NCBI GenBank assembly: GCA_030152865.1
Contig: JASLIW010000001.1
Coordinates: forward strand, 1 to 37,291
Direction: 5' to 3'
Length of the DNA: 37,291 nucleotides
Origin: Bacteroides sp.
GTDB taxonomy: Bacteria > Bacteroidota > Bacteroidia > Bacteroidales > Bacteroidaceae
A program made the translations under genes and the position numbers. Positions 26,132 to 34,894 of this stretch are shown in pieces. Each line of letters opens with the position of its first letter. Within the stretch, counting starts at the first letter, position 1. The notes beneath the pieces were generated by a model. The model saw only the letters and a program-made list of their open reading frames with translations. It searched no databases and was not told the DNA's origin.

Positions 26132-27718
26132 TTATTCTAAATACTGACTAGCAACCATATTGGCTACTTCTGTCATTTTGTCTTTCATCTCATCATCGAT
26201 AAGACCTGCTTTCAACTTATCCAGTACATCTTCCCTATGATTTCTTTCCAAGGCATCCAAGTAATGCTCTTCAAACTCACTGACTTTCTCTAAAGGAACT
26301 TTCCTAAGCAGGCCTTGAATACCACAATAAAGAATAGCTATTTGCTTTTCTACCTGCATGGGCTCATACTGCGACTGAGTGAGCAGCTGCGTGTTCTTTT
26401 TACCTTTATCTAGTGTCATAGCTGTTACAGCATCCATATCGCTGCTAAACTTAGAGAATGCCTCTAATTCTCGGTATTGAGCTTGATCTATCTTAAGAGT
26501 TCCTGCTACCTTCTTCATAGACTTAATCTGAGCATTACCTCCTACACGTGATACGGATATCCCTACATTAATAGCAGGTCTATTTCCCTGATTAAACAAG
26601 TCTGTATCTAAGAAGATTTGTCCATCGGTAATTGAAATCACATTGGTAGGAATATAGGCTGAAACATCTCCTGCTTGCGTTTCTATAATTGGTAGCGCAG
26701 TCAAAGAGCCTCCACCTTTTACCTTATCTTGCAAACTCTCTGGCAAGTCATTCATCTGTTCTGCCACTTCTTGTTGACTAATTATCTTTGCAGCTCGTTC
26801 CAACAAGCGAGAGTGTAAGTAAAAAATGTCACCCGGGTAAGCCTCACGTCCTGAGGGGCGTCGAAGTATTAGCGAAACCTCACGATAAGCTACTGCTTGT
26901 TTAGATAAGTCATCGTAAACTACTAGGGCATGTCTTCCTGTATCTCTAAAGTATTCGCCTATAGCTGCTCCAGAAAAAGCAGAAAAGTACTGTAGCGCTG
27001 CAGGATCACCAGCTGTGGCTGCAACAACAACTGTATAATCCATCGCTTTGTGGCGACGTAGTGTCTCAACAATAGAGGCTACTGTAGAAGCCTTTTGTCC
27101 TATGGCTACATAAATACAATAAACAGGCTCACCTGCTTCGTAATTAGCTCGCTGATTTATAATTGTATCTATAGCAATAGCCGTTTTGCCTGTTTGCCGG
27201 TCACCAATTATAAGCTCTCGCTGACCTCTTCCTATTGGAATCATGGCATCAACAGCTTTTAGACCTGTTTGCAGAGGCTCACTAACTGGCTGTCTAAAAA
27301 TAACACCGGGTGCCTTTCTCTCTAAAGGCATTTGGCATAATTCTCCTCCAATTGCGCCTTTTCCATCAAGAGGCTGTCCGAGCGGATCAATAACCCGCCC
27401 TAACATACCCTCTCCTACGGGTATAGCAGCAATTCGCTTAGTTCGCTTGATGATATCGCCTTCTTTCACTCTATCAGTCGGACCTAGAAGAACTGCTCCA
27501 ACGTTGTCTTCCTCTAAGTTCATGACGATAGCATTAATCCCGTTTTCTAGTACAAGCAATTCATTAGCTTCAGCATTCTTCAGCCCATAAATACGTACTA
27601 CACCATCACTTACTTGAAGTATAGTACCTATTTCATCAAGTTGCACCTTAGTATCTATACCAGCCAACTGTTGTTGTAGGATATCAGATACTTCACTAAC
27701 TCTAATTCTATCAGACAT
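26132..27718 (-). CDS. atpA: ATP synthase F1 subunit alpha
   Basis: Non-catalytic nucleotide-binding subunit of the F1 head; 528 aa, slightly longer than the usual 500-515. The Walker A motif GDRQTGKT is at 172-179. VVYDDLSKQAVAYREVSLIL and the signature PAINVGISVSRVGG are in place, and the arginine finger region is intact. It sits between atpH (12 bp) and atpG (11 bp) in the operon. Confidence 0.98.
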   Translation of the reverse strand: MSDRIRVSEVSDILQQQLAGIDTKVQLDEIGTILQVSDGVVRIYGLKNAEANELLVLENGINAIVMNLEEDNVGAVLLGPTDRVKEGDIIKRTKRIAAIPVGEGMLGRVIDPLGQPLDGKGAIGGELCQMPLERKAPGVIFRQPVSEPLQTGLKAVDAMIPIGRGQRELIIGDRQTGKTAIAIDTIINQRANYEAGEPVYCIYVAIGQKASTVASIVETLRRHKAMDYTVVVAATAGDPAALQYFSAFSGAAIGEYFRDTGRHALVVYDDLSKQAVAYREVSLILRRPSGREAYPGDIFYLHSRLLERAAKIISQQEVAEQMNDLPESLQDKVKGGGSLTALPIIETQAGDVSAYIPTNVISITDGQIFLDTDLFNQGNRPAINVGISVSRVGGNAQIKSMKKVAGTLKIDQAQYRELEAFSKFSSDMDAVTAMTLDKGKKNTQLLTQSQYEPMQVEKQIAILYCGIQGLLRKVPLEKVSEFEEHYLDALERNHREDVLDKLKAGLIDDEMKDKMTEVANMVASQYLE

Positions 27719-27730
27719 ATTACTACTTAA

Positions 27731-28285
27731 TTATACAATTCTTCTATTCTTATCAATAAACTGTTGCTTCACTCTTTTGATTTGAGTGGCAATACTAGCA
27801 TCCAAACGATACCCTTCAATATCAAATATAAATCCGCCTTCAATAGTAGGATCTACTTCGGTACGCATTTCCATTTGTGCATGTAACAGATGGGCTGCCG
27901 TATTTTTTATTTGCTCTTCTAGCTCTTTTCTAATAGGTACAGCCGTGGTCAGTGTAGCTGTTCCAATACGCTTATGATGTCGATATAAATCCATGTAACT
28001 TACCATCATAAAGTGAAGGTAGGATTCACGTCTTTGTTGTAACACCAAGTCTATAAAACGATCAAATTCTTCACAAATCGTCTCACCTGAGGCTGTAATC
28101 AAAAGTTTTCTTTTCTCTGTTTTAGACAAAACAGGACTCATTAAAACCTCCTTTAGCCTAGGGTGATTCAAAAGACTATGAAACAGCTCGTTTACACACT
28201 GATACACAGCATCCTCTGCTCCTTTATCAATGGCATAATTCATTAAAGCTTTCGCATAACGCATTGAAATAGCACCTGCTTCCAT
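27731..28285 (-). CDS. atpH: ATP synthase F1 subunit delta
   Basis: Stator subunit joining the top of F1 to the b subunits; 184 aa, usual length. The N-terminal helical domain starts AGAISMRYAKALMNYA, and the C-terminal signature IEGGFIFDIEGYRLDASI is characteristic of OSCP/delta. It lies 7 bp after atpF and 12 bp before atpA. Confidence 0.96.
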   Translation of the reverse strand: MEAGAISMRYAKALMNYAIDKGAEDAVYQCVNELFHSLLNHPRLKEVLMSPVLSKTEKRKLLITASGETICEEFDRFIDLVLQQRRESYLHFMMVSYMDLYRHHKRIGTATLTTAVPIRKELEEQIKNTAAHLLHAQMEMRTEVDPTIEGGFIFDIEGYRLDASIATQIKRVKQQFIDKNRRIV

Positions 28286-28292
28286 AATTCTA

Positions 28293-28793
28293 TTATTTTC
28301 TATGAGCTAAAATTTCATCTAACATACGATCAATCATATCCATCTGCTCTTTTTCAGCATTTAGATTTTTGCGGATTACTTTTTCAGCAATATCCACGGA
28401 CAGAAGCGCTACCTGCTTACGAATGGCACGAATTGCTTCATCTCGTTCTTTTTGGATTTCTATTTTGACTTCATCCAATTCTTTCTGGGCTAAATCTCTA
28501 GCTTCATGACGAGCATCATTAAGAATACTATTTTTCTCATCCTGAGCCTTTCTAAGGATACGTCCCTGCTCACGATTTGCTTCTGCTACAATTAGTGCAG
28601 ATTCTTCTTTAAGCTTAGAAAGCTTCTCATTGGCCTCTTTTGCAGCCTTTAAGGACTCGTCAATAAATGCTTTTCGACCTTCTACTTGCTTTAATATTAT
28701 GGGAAAACCATATTTTGCAAGAATAAAGAAAACAAGCCCAAAAGAAAGACACATCCAAAATAAAAGTCCAACTTCTGGTTGTAAAATTGACAT
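28293..28793 (-). CDS. atpF: ATP synthase F0 subunit b
   Basis: Peripheral stalk; 166 aa. One membrane helix (about 8-26, VGLLFWMCLSFGLVFFIL) is followed by a long charged alpha-helix running to the C-terminus, with the family segment YGFPIILKQVEGRK just after the membrane. Single b gene: no b' paralogue is seen, so a b homodimer is expected. It is 8 bp after atpE and 7 bp before atpH. Confidence 0.96.
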   Translation of the reverse strand: MSILQPEVGLLFWMCLSFGLVFFILAKYGFPIILKQVEGRKAFIDESLKAAKEANEKLSKLKEESALIVAEANREQGRILRKAQDEKNSILNDARHEARDLAQKELDEVKIEIQKERDEAIRAIRKQVALLSVDIAEKVIRKNLNAEKEQMDMIDRMLDEILAHRK

Positions 28794-28801
28794 AATTTAA
28801 A

Positions 28802-29056
28802 TTACATAGATGATATTAAGAAACAAATAATCAAGGCAAATAGAGCTACACCCTCTACTAAACCTGCTGCAATAATCATGTTGGCACGAATAGTGCTAGC
28901 TACTTCAGGCTGGCGGGCAATAGCATCCATGGCAGAAGCACCAATCTTACTAATACCCACACCTGCACCAATCACAGCTAATCCTGCACCGATAGCAGCA
29001 CCAAATTTACTAATCCCAACTGAAAGCGCTCCGGCCTCTAATAATGGTAATAACAT
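28802..29056 (-). CDS. atpE: ATP synthase F0 subunit c
   Basis: Rotor ring proteolipid; 84 aa with two membrane helices. Helix 1 carries the glycine-rich GAAIGAGLAVIGAGVGISKI (19-38), the polar loop is ARQPE (47-51), and helix 2 holds the ion-binding carboxylate E68 in GLVEGVALFA. The Na-binding signature (Gln in helix 1, and Glu followed by Ser/Thr in helix 2) is not present, so a proton ring is predicted. The gap to atpB is 47 bp and to atpF 8 bp. Confidence 0.97.
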   Translation of the reverse strand: MLLPLLEAGALSVGISKFGAAIGAGLAVIGAGVGISKIGASAMDAIARQPEVASTIRANMIIAAGLVEGVALFALIICFLISSM

Positions 29057-29103
29057 AGTTTTCTAATTTTAAATGATATATCTAATAAATTTCAACAATC
29101 CAG

Positions 29104-30201
29104 TTACTTAGTTGCTTTTACTTTTTTACCTTCTTGTGCCAAACCAATAAATACGGCTGACAAAAGAGTAAAGACATAGGCTTGAATAAAAGCAACCAAT
29201 AATTCTAATAAGTTCATAAACAGCGTAAAGAAGACAGATATTACAGTCAGTCCACCCTGTAGAGCGGGTCCCATGTTAGCTGCTATAAACACCAATGATA
29301 CAAATATCAATATCGCCATATGGCCTGCCATCATATTGGCAAATAGACGAATCATAAGAGCAAAAGGCTTTGTTAGTACGCCCATAAACTCGATCAGGGG
29401 AAGCAAAGGAATGGGCACTTTTAAGAACAATGGGACATCAGGCCAAAAAACCTCTTTCCAGTATTGCTTCGAACCAAATATATTAACAGCTAAAAAGGTA
29501 CACAATGCGAGTACAAGGGTGATGGCAATATTACCAGTAACACCGACTCCCCCAGGAAAAATAGGTACTAGACTTAGAATATTACTCAAGAAGATAAAGA
29601 AAAAAACAGTCAACAGATAGGGAGCAAACTTCTTGGCGTTCTCTCCAATACTATCTTTGATAACATCTTCATAAACCATCATGATAAACATCTCCATAAA
29701 TCCTATAAAACCACCTGGAGCCTTAGTCTTTGTATCATTTCTACGGTACCACCTAGCTACACCTAGAATAATCAATATTAGTATTGCACTATTTATCAGT
29801 AAAGAGAGTGCTACTTTAGTTAGAGATAAATCTAGCATAGGCCTTTGCCACTCACCATCTTTAAGCTCTACTAGCTTGCTTGCATGTGGACTCCCCTTTT
29901 CAGCTATTTTGAAGCCCTGATAAACTGCATGCCCCTCTAGTTTAGAAGACATGAAGCAGTTCCAGCCTTGCTCTGAGCTATAAACGATGACAGGTAGATA
30001 GAGCGTCAAACCTTTATTCTCACCCCAAGACAAGATATGCCATTGGTAGGAGTCATCCATATGCCCAGATACAATCTCATTCATATCTACCTCTGAAGCT
30101 TTCTGATCTTGAGCATAAGTCTGTACATAAGGTACAACCAGCATCAAGACCAATAAAGCCATGCACGAAAGTATATTATTATATGGTTTGATCTTCCTCA
30201 T
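29104..30201 (-). CDS. atpB: ATP synthase F0 subunit a (Bacteroidota type, N-terminally extended)
   Basis: Stator channel subunit that delivers protons to the c-ring. I place the start at the ATG 30199-30201 (366 aa), because it begins a good signal peptide: basic MRKIKPYNN, a hydrophobic stretch, and a YA site ahead of QDQK. A longer in-frame start exists at 30273, deep inside the preceding gene. The mature N-terminus is a polar extension of about 110 residues (WHILSWGENKGLTLYLPVIV region) before the five to six membrane helices. The essential arginine is in the segment PFALMIRLFANMMAGH. A cleaved signal and extension on subunit a is usual in Bacteroidota, from memory. The first 23 bp overlap the AtpI-like gene. 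Confidence 0.93.
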   Translation of the reverse strand: MRKIKPYNNILSCMALLVLMLVVPYVQTYAQDQKASEVDMNEIVSGHMDDSYQWHILSWGENKGLTLYLPVIVYSSEQGWNCFMSSKLEGHAVYQGFKIAEKGSPHASKLVELKDGEWQRPMLDLSLTKVALSLLINSAILILIILGVARWYRRNDTKTKAPGGFIGFMEMFIMMVYEDVIKDSIGENAKKFAPYLLTVFFFIFLSNILSLVPIFPGGVGVTGNIAITLVLALCTFLAVNIFGSKQYWKEVFWPDVPLFLKVPIPLLPLIEFMGVLTKPFALMIRLFANMMAGHMAILIFVSLVFIAANMGPALQGGLTVISVFFTLFMNLLELLVAFIQAYVFTLLSAVFIGLAQEGKKVKATK

Positions 30202-30607
30202 CACCTTTTTGCTTAATAAGTTCCTTTTGATATTCTCTATTACAACGGATAAATAGCCAGCTATCGAATGCAATAAACAACATGTAGTAAGTTAAAAAAA
30301 TCAATAGTAAAAGCGTATCTAAACCCACAATCTTATAGCAAATTAAAATAAATACTACAGAGGCTAACACCTTGAATATCTTAGATAGATACATAAAGTG
30401 AGTGGATTGATTAATATCACCAGCAATGTATTTGTGGATAAACAAAATCACACCTAACTGGTAGAATGTCAGAAAAGCTGGGATTGAAAAAAAGAGATAA
30501 GGGTTATAGTCTGACTTATACAGCGTCATAAGAAACCAACCTCCCAACGAAACCACTAAGCTAAATACAAGCAATTTTACTGTTAATTCTAATTTCATAA
30601 TATTCAA
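30179..30607 (-). CDS. AtpI-like small membrane protein of the ATP synthase operon
   Basis: A 142-aa protein with four predicted membrane helices (about 8-28, 35-55, 73-93 and 96-117) and a charged C-terminal tail. Similarity to AtpI or UncI is by position and topology, not by a recognised motif. In other bacteria AtpI helps c-ring assembly or magnesium supply; applying that here is inference. It starts 1 bp from the epsilon-subunit stop and overlaps atpB by 23 bp, implying translational coupling and a role in F0 assembly. Confidence 0.7.
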   Translation of the reverse strand: MNIMKLELTVKLLVFSLVVSLGGWFLMTLYKSDYNPYLFFSIPAFLTFYQLGVILFIHKYIAGDINQSTHFMYLSKIFKVLASVVFILICYKIVGLDTLLLLIFLTYYMLFIAFDSWLFIRCNREYQKELIKQKGDEEDQTI

Positions 30608-30847
30608 TTAAGAGAGGCAGAGTGATACACGATTATCACTACACTCTACGAATCCTTCCTCTATATCCAGAGAGTGTTCAACACCCTCAACTGTTATATA
30701 CCGAACTTCTCCTCGACTAAGAGAAGATATAATAGGAGCATGATTTGGAAAAATCGCAAACCGTCCTTTTTTGCCAGGAAGTGTAATTTGAGTTACAGTT
30801 CCATTAAACAACTCCTTTTCTGGTGAAACGATACTTAGTTGAATCAT
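30608..30847 (-). CDS. atpC: ATP synthase F1 subunit epsilon, short form
   Basis: Rotor subunit at the foot of gamma; only 79 aa, against about 130-140 aa in E. coli. The N-terminal beta-sandwich is complete (LSIVSPEKELFNGTVTQITL, then GKKGRFAIFPNHAPIISSL and the FVECSDNRVSLCL end), but the C-terminal two-helix domain that inhibits ATP hydrolysis in many bacteria is missing. The stop is in a clean context with the next gene starting immediately, so this is not a frameshift. Short epsilon subunits occur elsewhere in the Bacteroidota/Chlorobiota, from memory. It starts 4 bp after atpD. Confidence 0.95.
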   Translation of the reverse strand: MIQLSIVSPEKELFNGTVTQITLPGKKGRFAIFPNHAPIISSLSRGEVRYITVEGVEHSLDIEEGFVECSDNRVSLCLS

Positions 30848-30851
30848 AGAC

Positions 30852-32372
30852 TTATGATTTTGCTTCTTTTAATAAACGTTCTCCCTTTTCAATAGCTTGC
30901 TCAATAGGGCCTACATTCAAAAATGCAGCTTCAGGTAAGTAATCTACTTCACCATCCAAAATCATATTAAAGCCTTTAATCGTATCTTCTATGGCAACTA
31001 TTTCACCAGGGACTCCCGTAAACTGTTCAGCAACAGAAAAAGGCTGAGAGAGAAAACGCTGTACTTTACGCGCCCGGCTTACCGTCAGCTTATCTTCGTC
31101 TGAAAGTTCATCCATACCTAATATGGAGATAATATCTTGCAACTCTTTGTTTCTTTGTAATATCTGGCTTACTCGCTGTGCAGTTTCATAATGAGCCTTT
31201 CCCACTATATGAGGATTTAATATACGTGATGACGACTCCAAAGGATCTACAGCGGGGTAAATACCCATCTCTGTTATTTTACGACTCAATACTGTGGTAG
31301 CATCTAAGTGCGTAAAGGTTGTAGCGGGAGCTGGGTCGGTGAGGTCATCAGCAGGAACATATACAGCTTGCACTGAAGTAATAGAACCAGCCTTTGTTGA
31401 TGCAATTCGTTCTTGCATGGCACCCATCTCTGAGGCTAATGTAGGTTGATAACCAACAGCAGAAGGCATACGTCCTAAAAGAGCCGACACCTCAGATCCA
31501 GCTTGTGTAAATCGGAAAATATTATCGATAAAGAACAGTATATCGCGTGCACCTGTTTGAGCTCCCATATCTCTAAATGCTTCTGCCACAGTAAGTCCAG
31601 ATAAAGCTACAGAAGAACGTGCACCAGGTGGCTCATTCATCTGTCCAAAGACCAGAGTAGCCTGAGATTTTTCAACTTCACTGTAATCTACTTTTGACAA
31701 ATCCCAATGACCAGCTTCCATACTTTTCTTGAACTCGTCACCATATCGGATCACTCCAGACTCAATCATCTCGCGCAATAGGTCATTACCTTCGCGTGTA
31801 CGCTCTCCTACCCCTGCAAAAACAGAGAATCCATTATTTCGCTTAGCGATATTATTAATGAGCTCCATGATAAGAACTGTTTTGCCTACGCCAGCTCCAC
31901 CAAACAAGCCGATTTTCCCACCTTTGGAGTAAGGCTCGAGCAAGTCTATCACCTTTATTCCTGTAAACAAAACCTCTTGCACAGTAGTCAAGTCTTCAAA
32001 CTTAGGGGGGTCTCTATGAATAGGATATGCACCCTCCTTACTCAAAGAGTCTAAACCATCAATAGAATCACCGACCACATTCATCAACCTACCTCTGATT
32101 TGTTCTCCCACAGGCATTGTAATAGGCTGTAGTGTTCTAGTAACAGGTAAACCTCTTTGTAAGCCATCCGTACTATCCATAGCTACTGTACGAACTGTAT
32201 TCTCTCCAATATGTTGTTGTACTTCAACGATAAGAGTTTTCCCATCAGGACGTTTAATCTCCAAAGCTTCATGTATACTGGGCAGAGTAGCCTCTTCTAC
32301 TTGCTCCATATTAAAATATACGTCAACGACAGGCCCTATCACCTGAGAAATGTGTCCAATATTTTTTGACAT
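30852..32372 (-). CDS. atpD: ATP synthase F1 subunit beta
   Basis: Catalytic subunit of the F1 head; 506 aa, about 30 longer than usual. Walker A GGAGVGKT is at 158-165. The DELSEEDK-like segment appears as DELSDEDKLTVSRARKVQRF (the canonical DELSEED loop that contacts gamma), and the signature PAPATTFTHLDATTVLSR is present. It opens the operon (beta, epsilon, AtpI-like, a, c, b, delta, alpha, gamma), with a -7 candidate at 32460-32467 giving a leader of about 80 nt. Confidence 0.98.
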   Translation of the reverse strand: MSKNIGHISQVIGPVVDVYFNMEQVEEATLPSIHEALEIKRPDGKTLIVEVQQHIGENTVRTVAMDSTDGLQRGLPVTRTLQPITMPVGEQIRGRLMNVVGDSIDGLDSLSKEGAYPIHRDPPKFEDLTTVQEVLFTGIKVIDLLEPYSKGGKIGLFGGAGVGKTVLIMELINNIAKRNNGFSVFAGVGERTREGNDLLREMIESGVIRYGDEFKKSMEAGHWDLSKVDYSEVEKSQATLVFGQMNEPPGARSSVALSGLTVAEAFRDMGAQTGARDILFFIDNIFRFTQAGSEVSALLGRMPSAVGYQPTLASEMGAMQERIASTKAGSITSVQAVYVPADDLTDPAPATTFTHLDATTVLSRKITEMGIYPAVDPLESSSRILNPHIVGKAHYETAQRVSQILQRNKELQDIISILGMDELSDEDKLTVSRARKVQRFLSQPFSVAEQFTGVPGEIVAIEDTIKGFNMILDGEVDYLPEAAFLNVGPIEQAIEKGERLLKEAKS

Positions 32373-32459
32373 AACTTACAATTCTATATGTGTTTATTAC
32401 TCTTTTACTAAATATCAGTTTTATAGTATAAACTACCTATTTTTAATAACTGTTACACA

Positions 32460-32467
32460 CAAATGTA
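32460..32467 (-). promoter_or_regulatory. Putative -7 promoter element of the atp operon
   Basis: The minus strand reads TACATTTG, a full match to TAnnTTTG. The predicted start near 32453 leaves a leader of about 80 nt before atpD. No clear -33 TTTG at the standard spacing. Confidence 0.45.
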
Positions 32468-32605
32468 AAAACATTATCTAGATAGGGTCATACTTCAAAC
32501 CTATAAAATGAGTGCTCACTTAAGCTAATATTTTGTAATTCTAAAGACTTATAATGCTAACAATCAAGGAGACTAATTAGTTCTAAATTCAATCATTCAA
32601 TCCCA

Positions 32606-32628
32606 AAAACACAGTTATACTGTGTTTT
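32606..32628. repeat. Perfect 10-bp inverted repeat with 3-nt loop upstream of atpD
   Basis: AAAACACAGT and ACTGTGTTTT flank TAT. On the minus strand the second arm ends in a run of five T, so it could act as a weak terminator behind the CapD-type gene or as a binding site about 140 bp upstream of the atp -7 box. Confidence 0.5.
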
Positions 32629-32808
32629 ACACGAATAAAACAAACACTCAAAACAGTTTTTATCTAAATTATAACCATTTAAAATTAATATTTATTTAGC
32701 CTTTAGTAATTTGTTTATACAAATTAAACAGTACTTTAAGCTCACCAAAACTAGTCAGCTCACTCCAAAATGCTCCCTCCACATTACAAAATTGTTACGA
32801 AAGAACAC

Positions 32809-32835
32809 AAAAAAAGGGAGTTCGCATGAACTCCC
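32809..32835 (-). terminator. Rho-independent terminator of the CapD-type gene
   Basis: An 8-bp GC-rich stem (32816-32823 with 32828-32835, GGGAGTTC/GAACTCCC) with loop GCAT, followed on the minus strand by seven T. It lies about 25 nt past the stop codon at 32861. Confidence 0.9.
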
Positions 32836-32860
32836 CTTACTCTTAGCTTAGTACCTAATA

Positions 32861-34786
32861 CTATATAGCTTCAGCTTTTGTCTTTTTCTTATCTAGCTTT
32901 TCAAAACAAGAGTTACGACTAATGAATTCTGGTACGATATGTTTCATTTCACTAACGATAGCCATATCATCGTAAGTATAACTCAGCTTTATTAAATTAT
33001 TGATCTTTGCATTAACCTCAAGATACTCATACTGACGCACATTGGCTATCATTATTTTCTCGTGATAAGTTGGTTTAGTTAGCTCTTTCACGTTAAGAAG
33101 CTCTTCATATAACTTTTCACCATGTCGTAAACCAGTAAATACAATCTTAACCTGATCACCACATCCTGACAAACGTATCATTCTCTTGGCTAAATCAAGT
33201 ATTTTAACTGGCTCACCCATATCAAAAATAAATATTTCTCCACCCTTACCCATACTTCCAGCTTCAAGAACCAAACGGCAAGCCTCTGGTATCGTCATAA
33301 AGTAGCGAATTATCTCAGGATGAGTCACTGTAACAGGACCACCTCTTTTTATTTGATCTCTAAAACGAGGAATTACCGAGCCATTTGATCCTAAAACATT
33401 TCCAAAACGAGTAGTTATAAAACTTACCGGATGCTCTTTATTCTCAGCTAACTTTCGAGCTAATGACTGCACATAGATTTCAGCGATACGCTTTGAACAG
33501 CCCATCACATTTGTTGGATTGACTGCTTTGTCTGTAGAAATCATAACAAACTTATCAGCCTTATACTTCACGGCCAAATCAGCCAATATCTTAGTTCCAC
33601 CCACATTAACTTGAATAGACTCTGACACGTTATCTTCCATCATCGGCACATGCTTATAGGCTGCAGCATGAAAGATATACTGTGGCTGATATTGTTTAAA
33701 AATGGCTTCCATTCTGCTGGCATTACTAATATCGGCTACTATGGTTTCAGCAGAGATATCTCGCCACTTATCCAAGAGCTCTAAGCGTATATCATGCAGC
33801 GGAGTTTCAGCCTGGTCTATGAGTATCAAATCGTAGGGATTAAAAGAGGCCACCTGACGCATTATTTCACTACCAATTGAGCCAGCTGCTCCCGTTATCA
33901 TAACACGTTTTCCTTCCAGGTGATTTGATATTTTACGAATATCTATTTTAATAGGATCTCGCTGAAGTAAATCTTCAATCTCTACTTCCTTAATTTCATT
34001 AACAGATAATGTATTCGCACTCCACTCACCTATTGGCGGAACTGTAAGCAATTTAATATCATTTGCCAGCAATATATCTGTAAGCTGTGTCTTCTTTAAC
34101 TGATCAATCTTGGCAGGAGAGACAATAATGGTATCTACTTCTTTATCCTTTAGAGTGGCAATTAGATTATCATCGTTGGGATATACCGTAACCCCCATCA
34201 TCACCTTATTTATCAATTCAGGCTCATCAGCAATAAATCCACGCAAACGATACTGAGCCTTCATTCCAATACGAATTGCTTTTGCGATATTAACTCCTGC
34301 ATCTTTAGCACCATAAATAAAGACTTTTTTGCCTTTCCGTAAGCTAGATCCTAGAGCCTCAAAGGATGTTTTGACGATAACACGAGACGATATCATTACC
34401 AAACAGTTAATGATATAAGCGATCAGTAAGATATTAATAGGAATACGCACATCAGCCCCCAAATAGCGTGAAGTCATTTCTATTATGGCCAAAAGTCCAT
34501 AGGAAACAGAAAGAGAAAGTATGATACGAAACACATCGACAAAGGAGGAGAATCGTAAAATATTCGAATAGGTTTTAAAAACCCGGAAGAATAAGAGATT
34601 TATTAATATAATAACTCCTACATTCTTTCCTATTTGAGGAAGTAAGCCTAACAGTGTTGGTAAGCGTAAAGTCAAAAAATAAGCTAAAAACACCGACACA
34701 GCTACGATAGCTATATCCATAAAGAGTATCATCCAAAAAGGTAATACACGTGCAGATAAATAACGTTTTAAAAATTTAGATTTCAC
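32861..34786 (-). CDS. CapD/FlaA1-type membrane nucleotide-sugar 4,6-dehydratase
   Basis: Polysaccharide-biosynthesis protein predicted to convert a UDP-N-acetylhexosamine to its 4-keto-6-deoxy form for capsule, LPS or glycoprotein glycans. Four to five membrane helices fill about the first 150 residues, a first Rossmann-like CoA-binding segment follows (KVFIYGAKDAGVNIAKAI), and then the SDR domain with MITGAAGSIGSEIMRQV, FHAAAYKHVPMMEDN and MISTDKAVNPTNVMGCSKR, where the usual SDR Tyr is Met (MxxxK), as in this family. I choose the GTG at 34784-34786 (642 aa): a perfect -7 box, TATCTTTG, sits at 34811-34818 and overlaps an upstream TTG (34813) that would otherwise be the first in-frame start. 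MKSKFLKRYLSARVLPFW is also a natural beginning. It stands apart from other glycan genes; a terminator follows. Confidence 0.9.
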   Translation of the reverse strand: MKSKFLKRYLSARVLPFWMILFMDIAIVAVSVFLAYFLTLRLPTLLGLLPQIGKNVGVIILINLLFFRVFKTYSNILRFSSFVDVFRIILSLSVSYGLLAIIEMTSRYLGADVRIPINILLIAYIINCLVMISSRVIVKTSFEALGSSLRKGKKVFIYGAKDAGVNIAKAIRIGMKAQYRLRGFIADEPELINKVMMGVTVYPNDDNLIATLKDKEVDTIIVSPAKIDQLKKTQLTDILLANDIKLLTVPPIGEWSANTLSVNEIKEVEIEDLLQRDPIKIDIRKISNHLEGKRVMITGAAGSIGSEIMRQVASFNPYDLILIDQAETPLHDIRLELLDKWRDISAETIVADISNASRMEAIFKQYQPQYIFHAAAYKHVPMMEDNVSESIQVNVGGTKILADLAVKYKADKFVMISTDKAVNPTNVMGCSKRIAEIYVQSLARKLAENKEHPVSFITTRFGNVLGSNGSVIPRFRDQIKRGGPVTVTHPEIIRYFMTIPEACRLVLEAGSMGKGGEIFIFDMGEPVKILDLAKRMIRLSGCGDQVKIVFTGLRHGEKLYEELLNVKELTKPTYHEKIMIANVRQYEYLEVNAKINNLIKLSYTYDDMAIVSEMKHIVPEFISRNSCFEKLDKKKTKAEAI

Positions 34787-34810
34787 TATTCTGTCATTAT
34801 GGTTGGATTG

Positions 34811-34818
34811 CAAAGATA
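34811..34818 (-). promoter_or_regulatory. Putative -7 promoter element deciding the CapD-type start
   Basis: The minus strand reads TATCTTTG, identical to the fabD -7 box. A transcript start near 34804 would lie downstream of the in-frame TTG at 34813, leaving the GTG at 34786 as the first usable start with a leader of about 18 nt. Confidence 0.5.
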
Positions 34819-34894
34819 TAGAACTTTTTACAAAAATTACATTTTTAAAGCCTTTAAAAATAAATAAAGGACACTACAGTAGTCCGAGTTTTGG

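Larger units (their letters stand above)
32373..32860. other. Gene-free region upstream of the ATP synthase operon
   Basis: About 488 bp between the CapD-type gene and atpD, both on the minus strand. It holds the CapD terminator (32809-32835), a 10+3+10 perfect dyad (32606-32628) and the atp -7 candidate (32460-32467). The rest is AT-rich with no coding frame that I can support. Confidence 0.6.

Noticed and set aside
27243..27590. Long plus-strand open frame antisense to atpA
   Set aside because: It is the mirror of a strongly conserved coding sequence and has no family features; the same holds for similar frames antisense to atpB, atpD and the RND pump gene.
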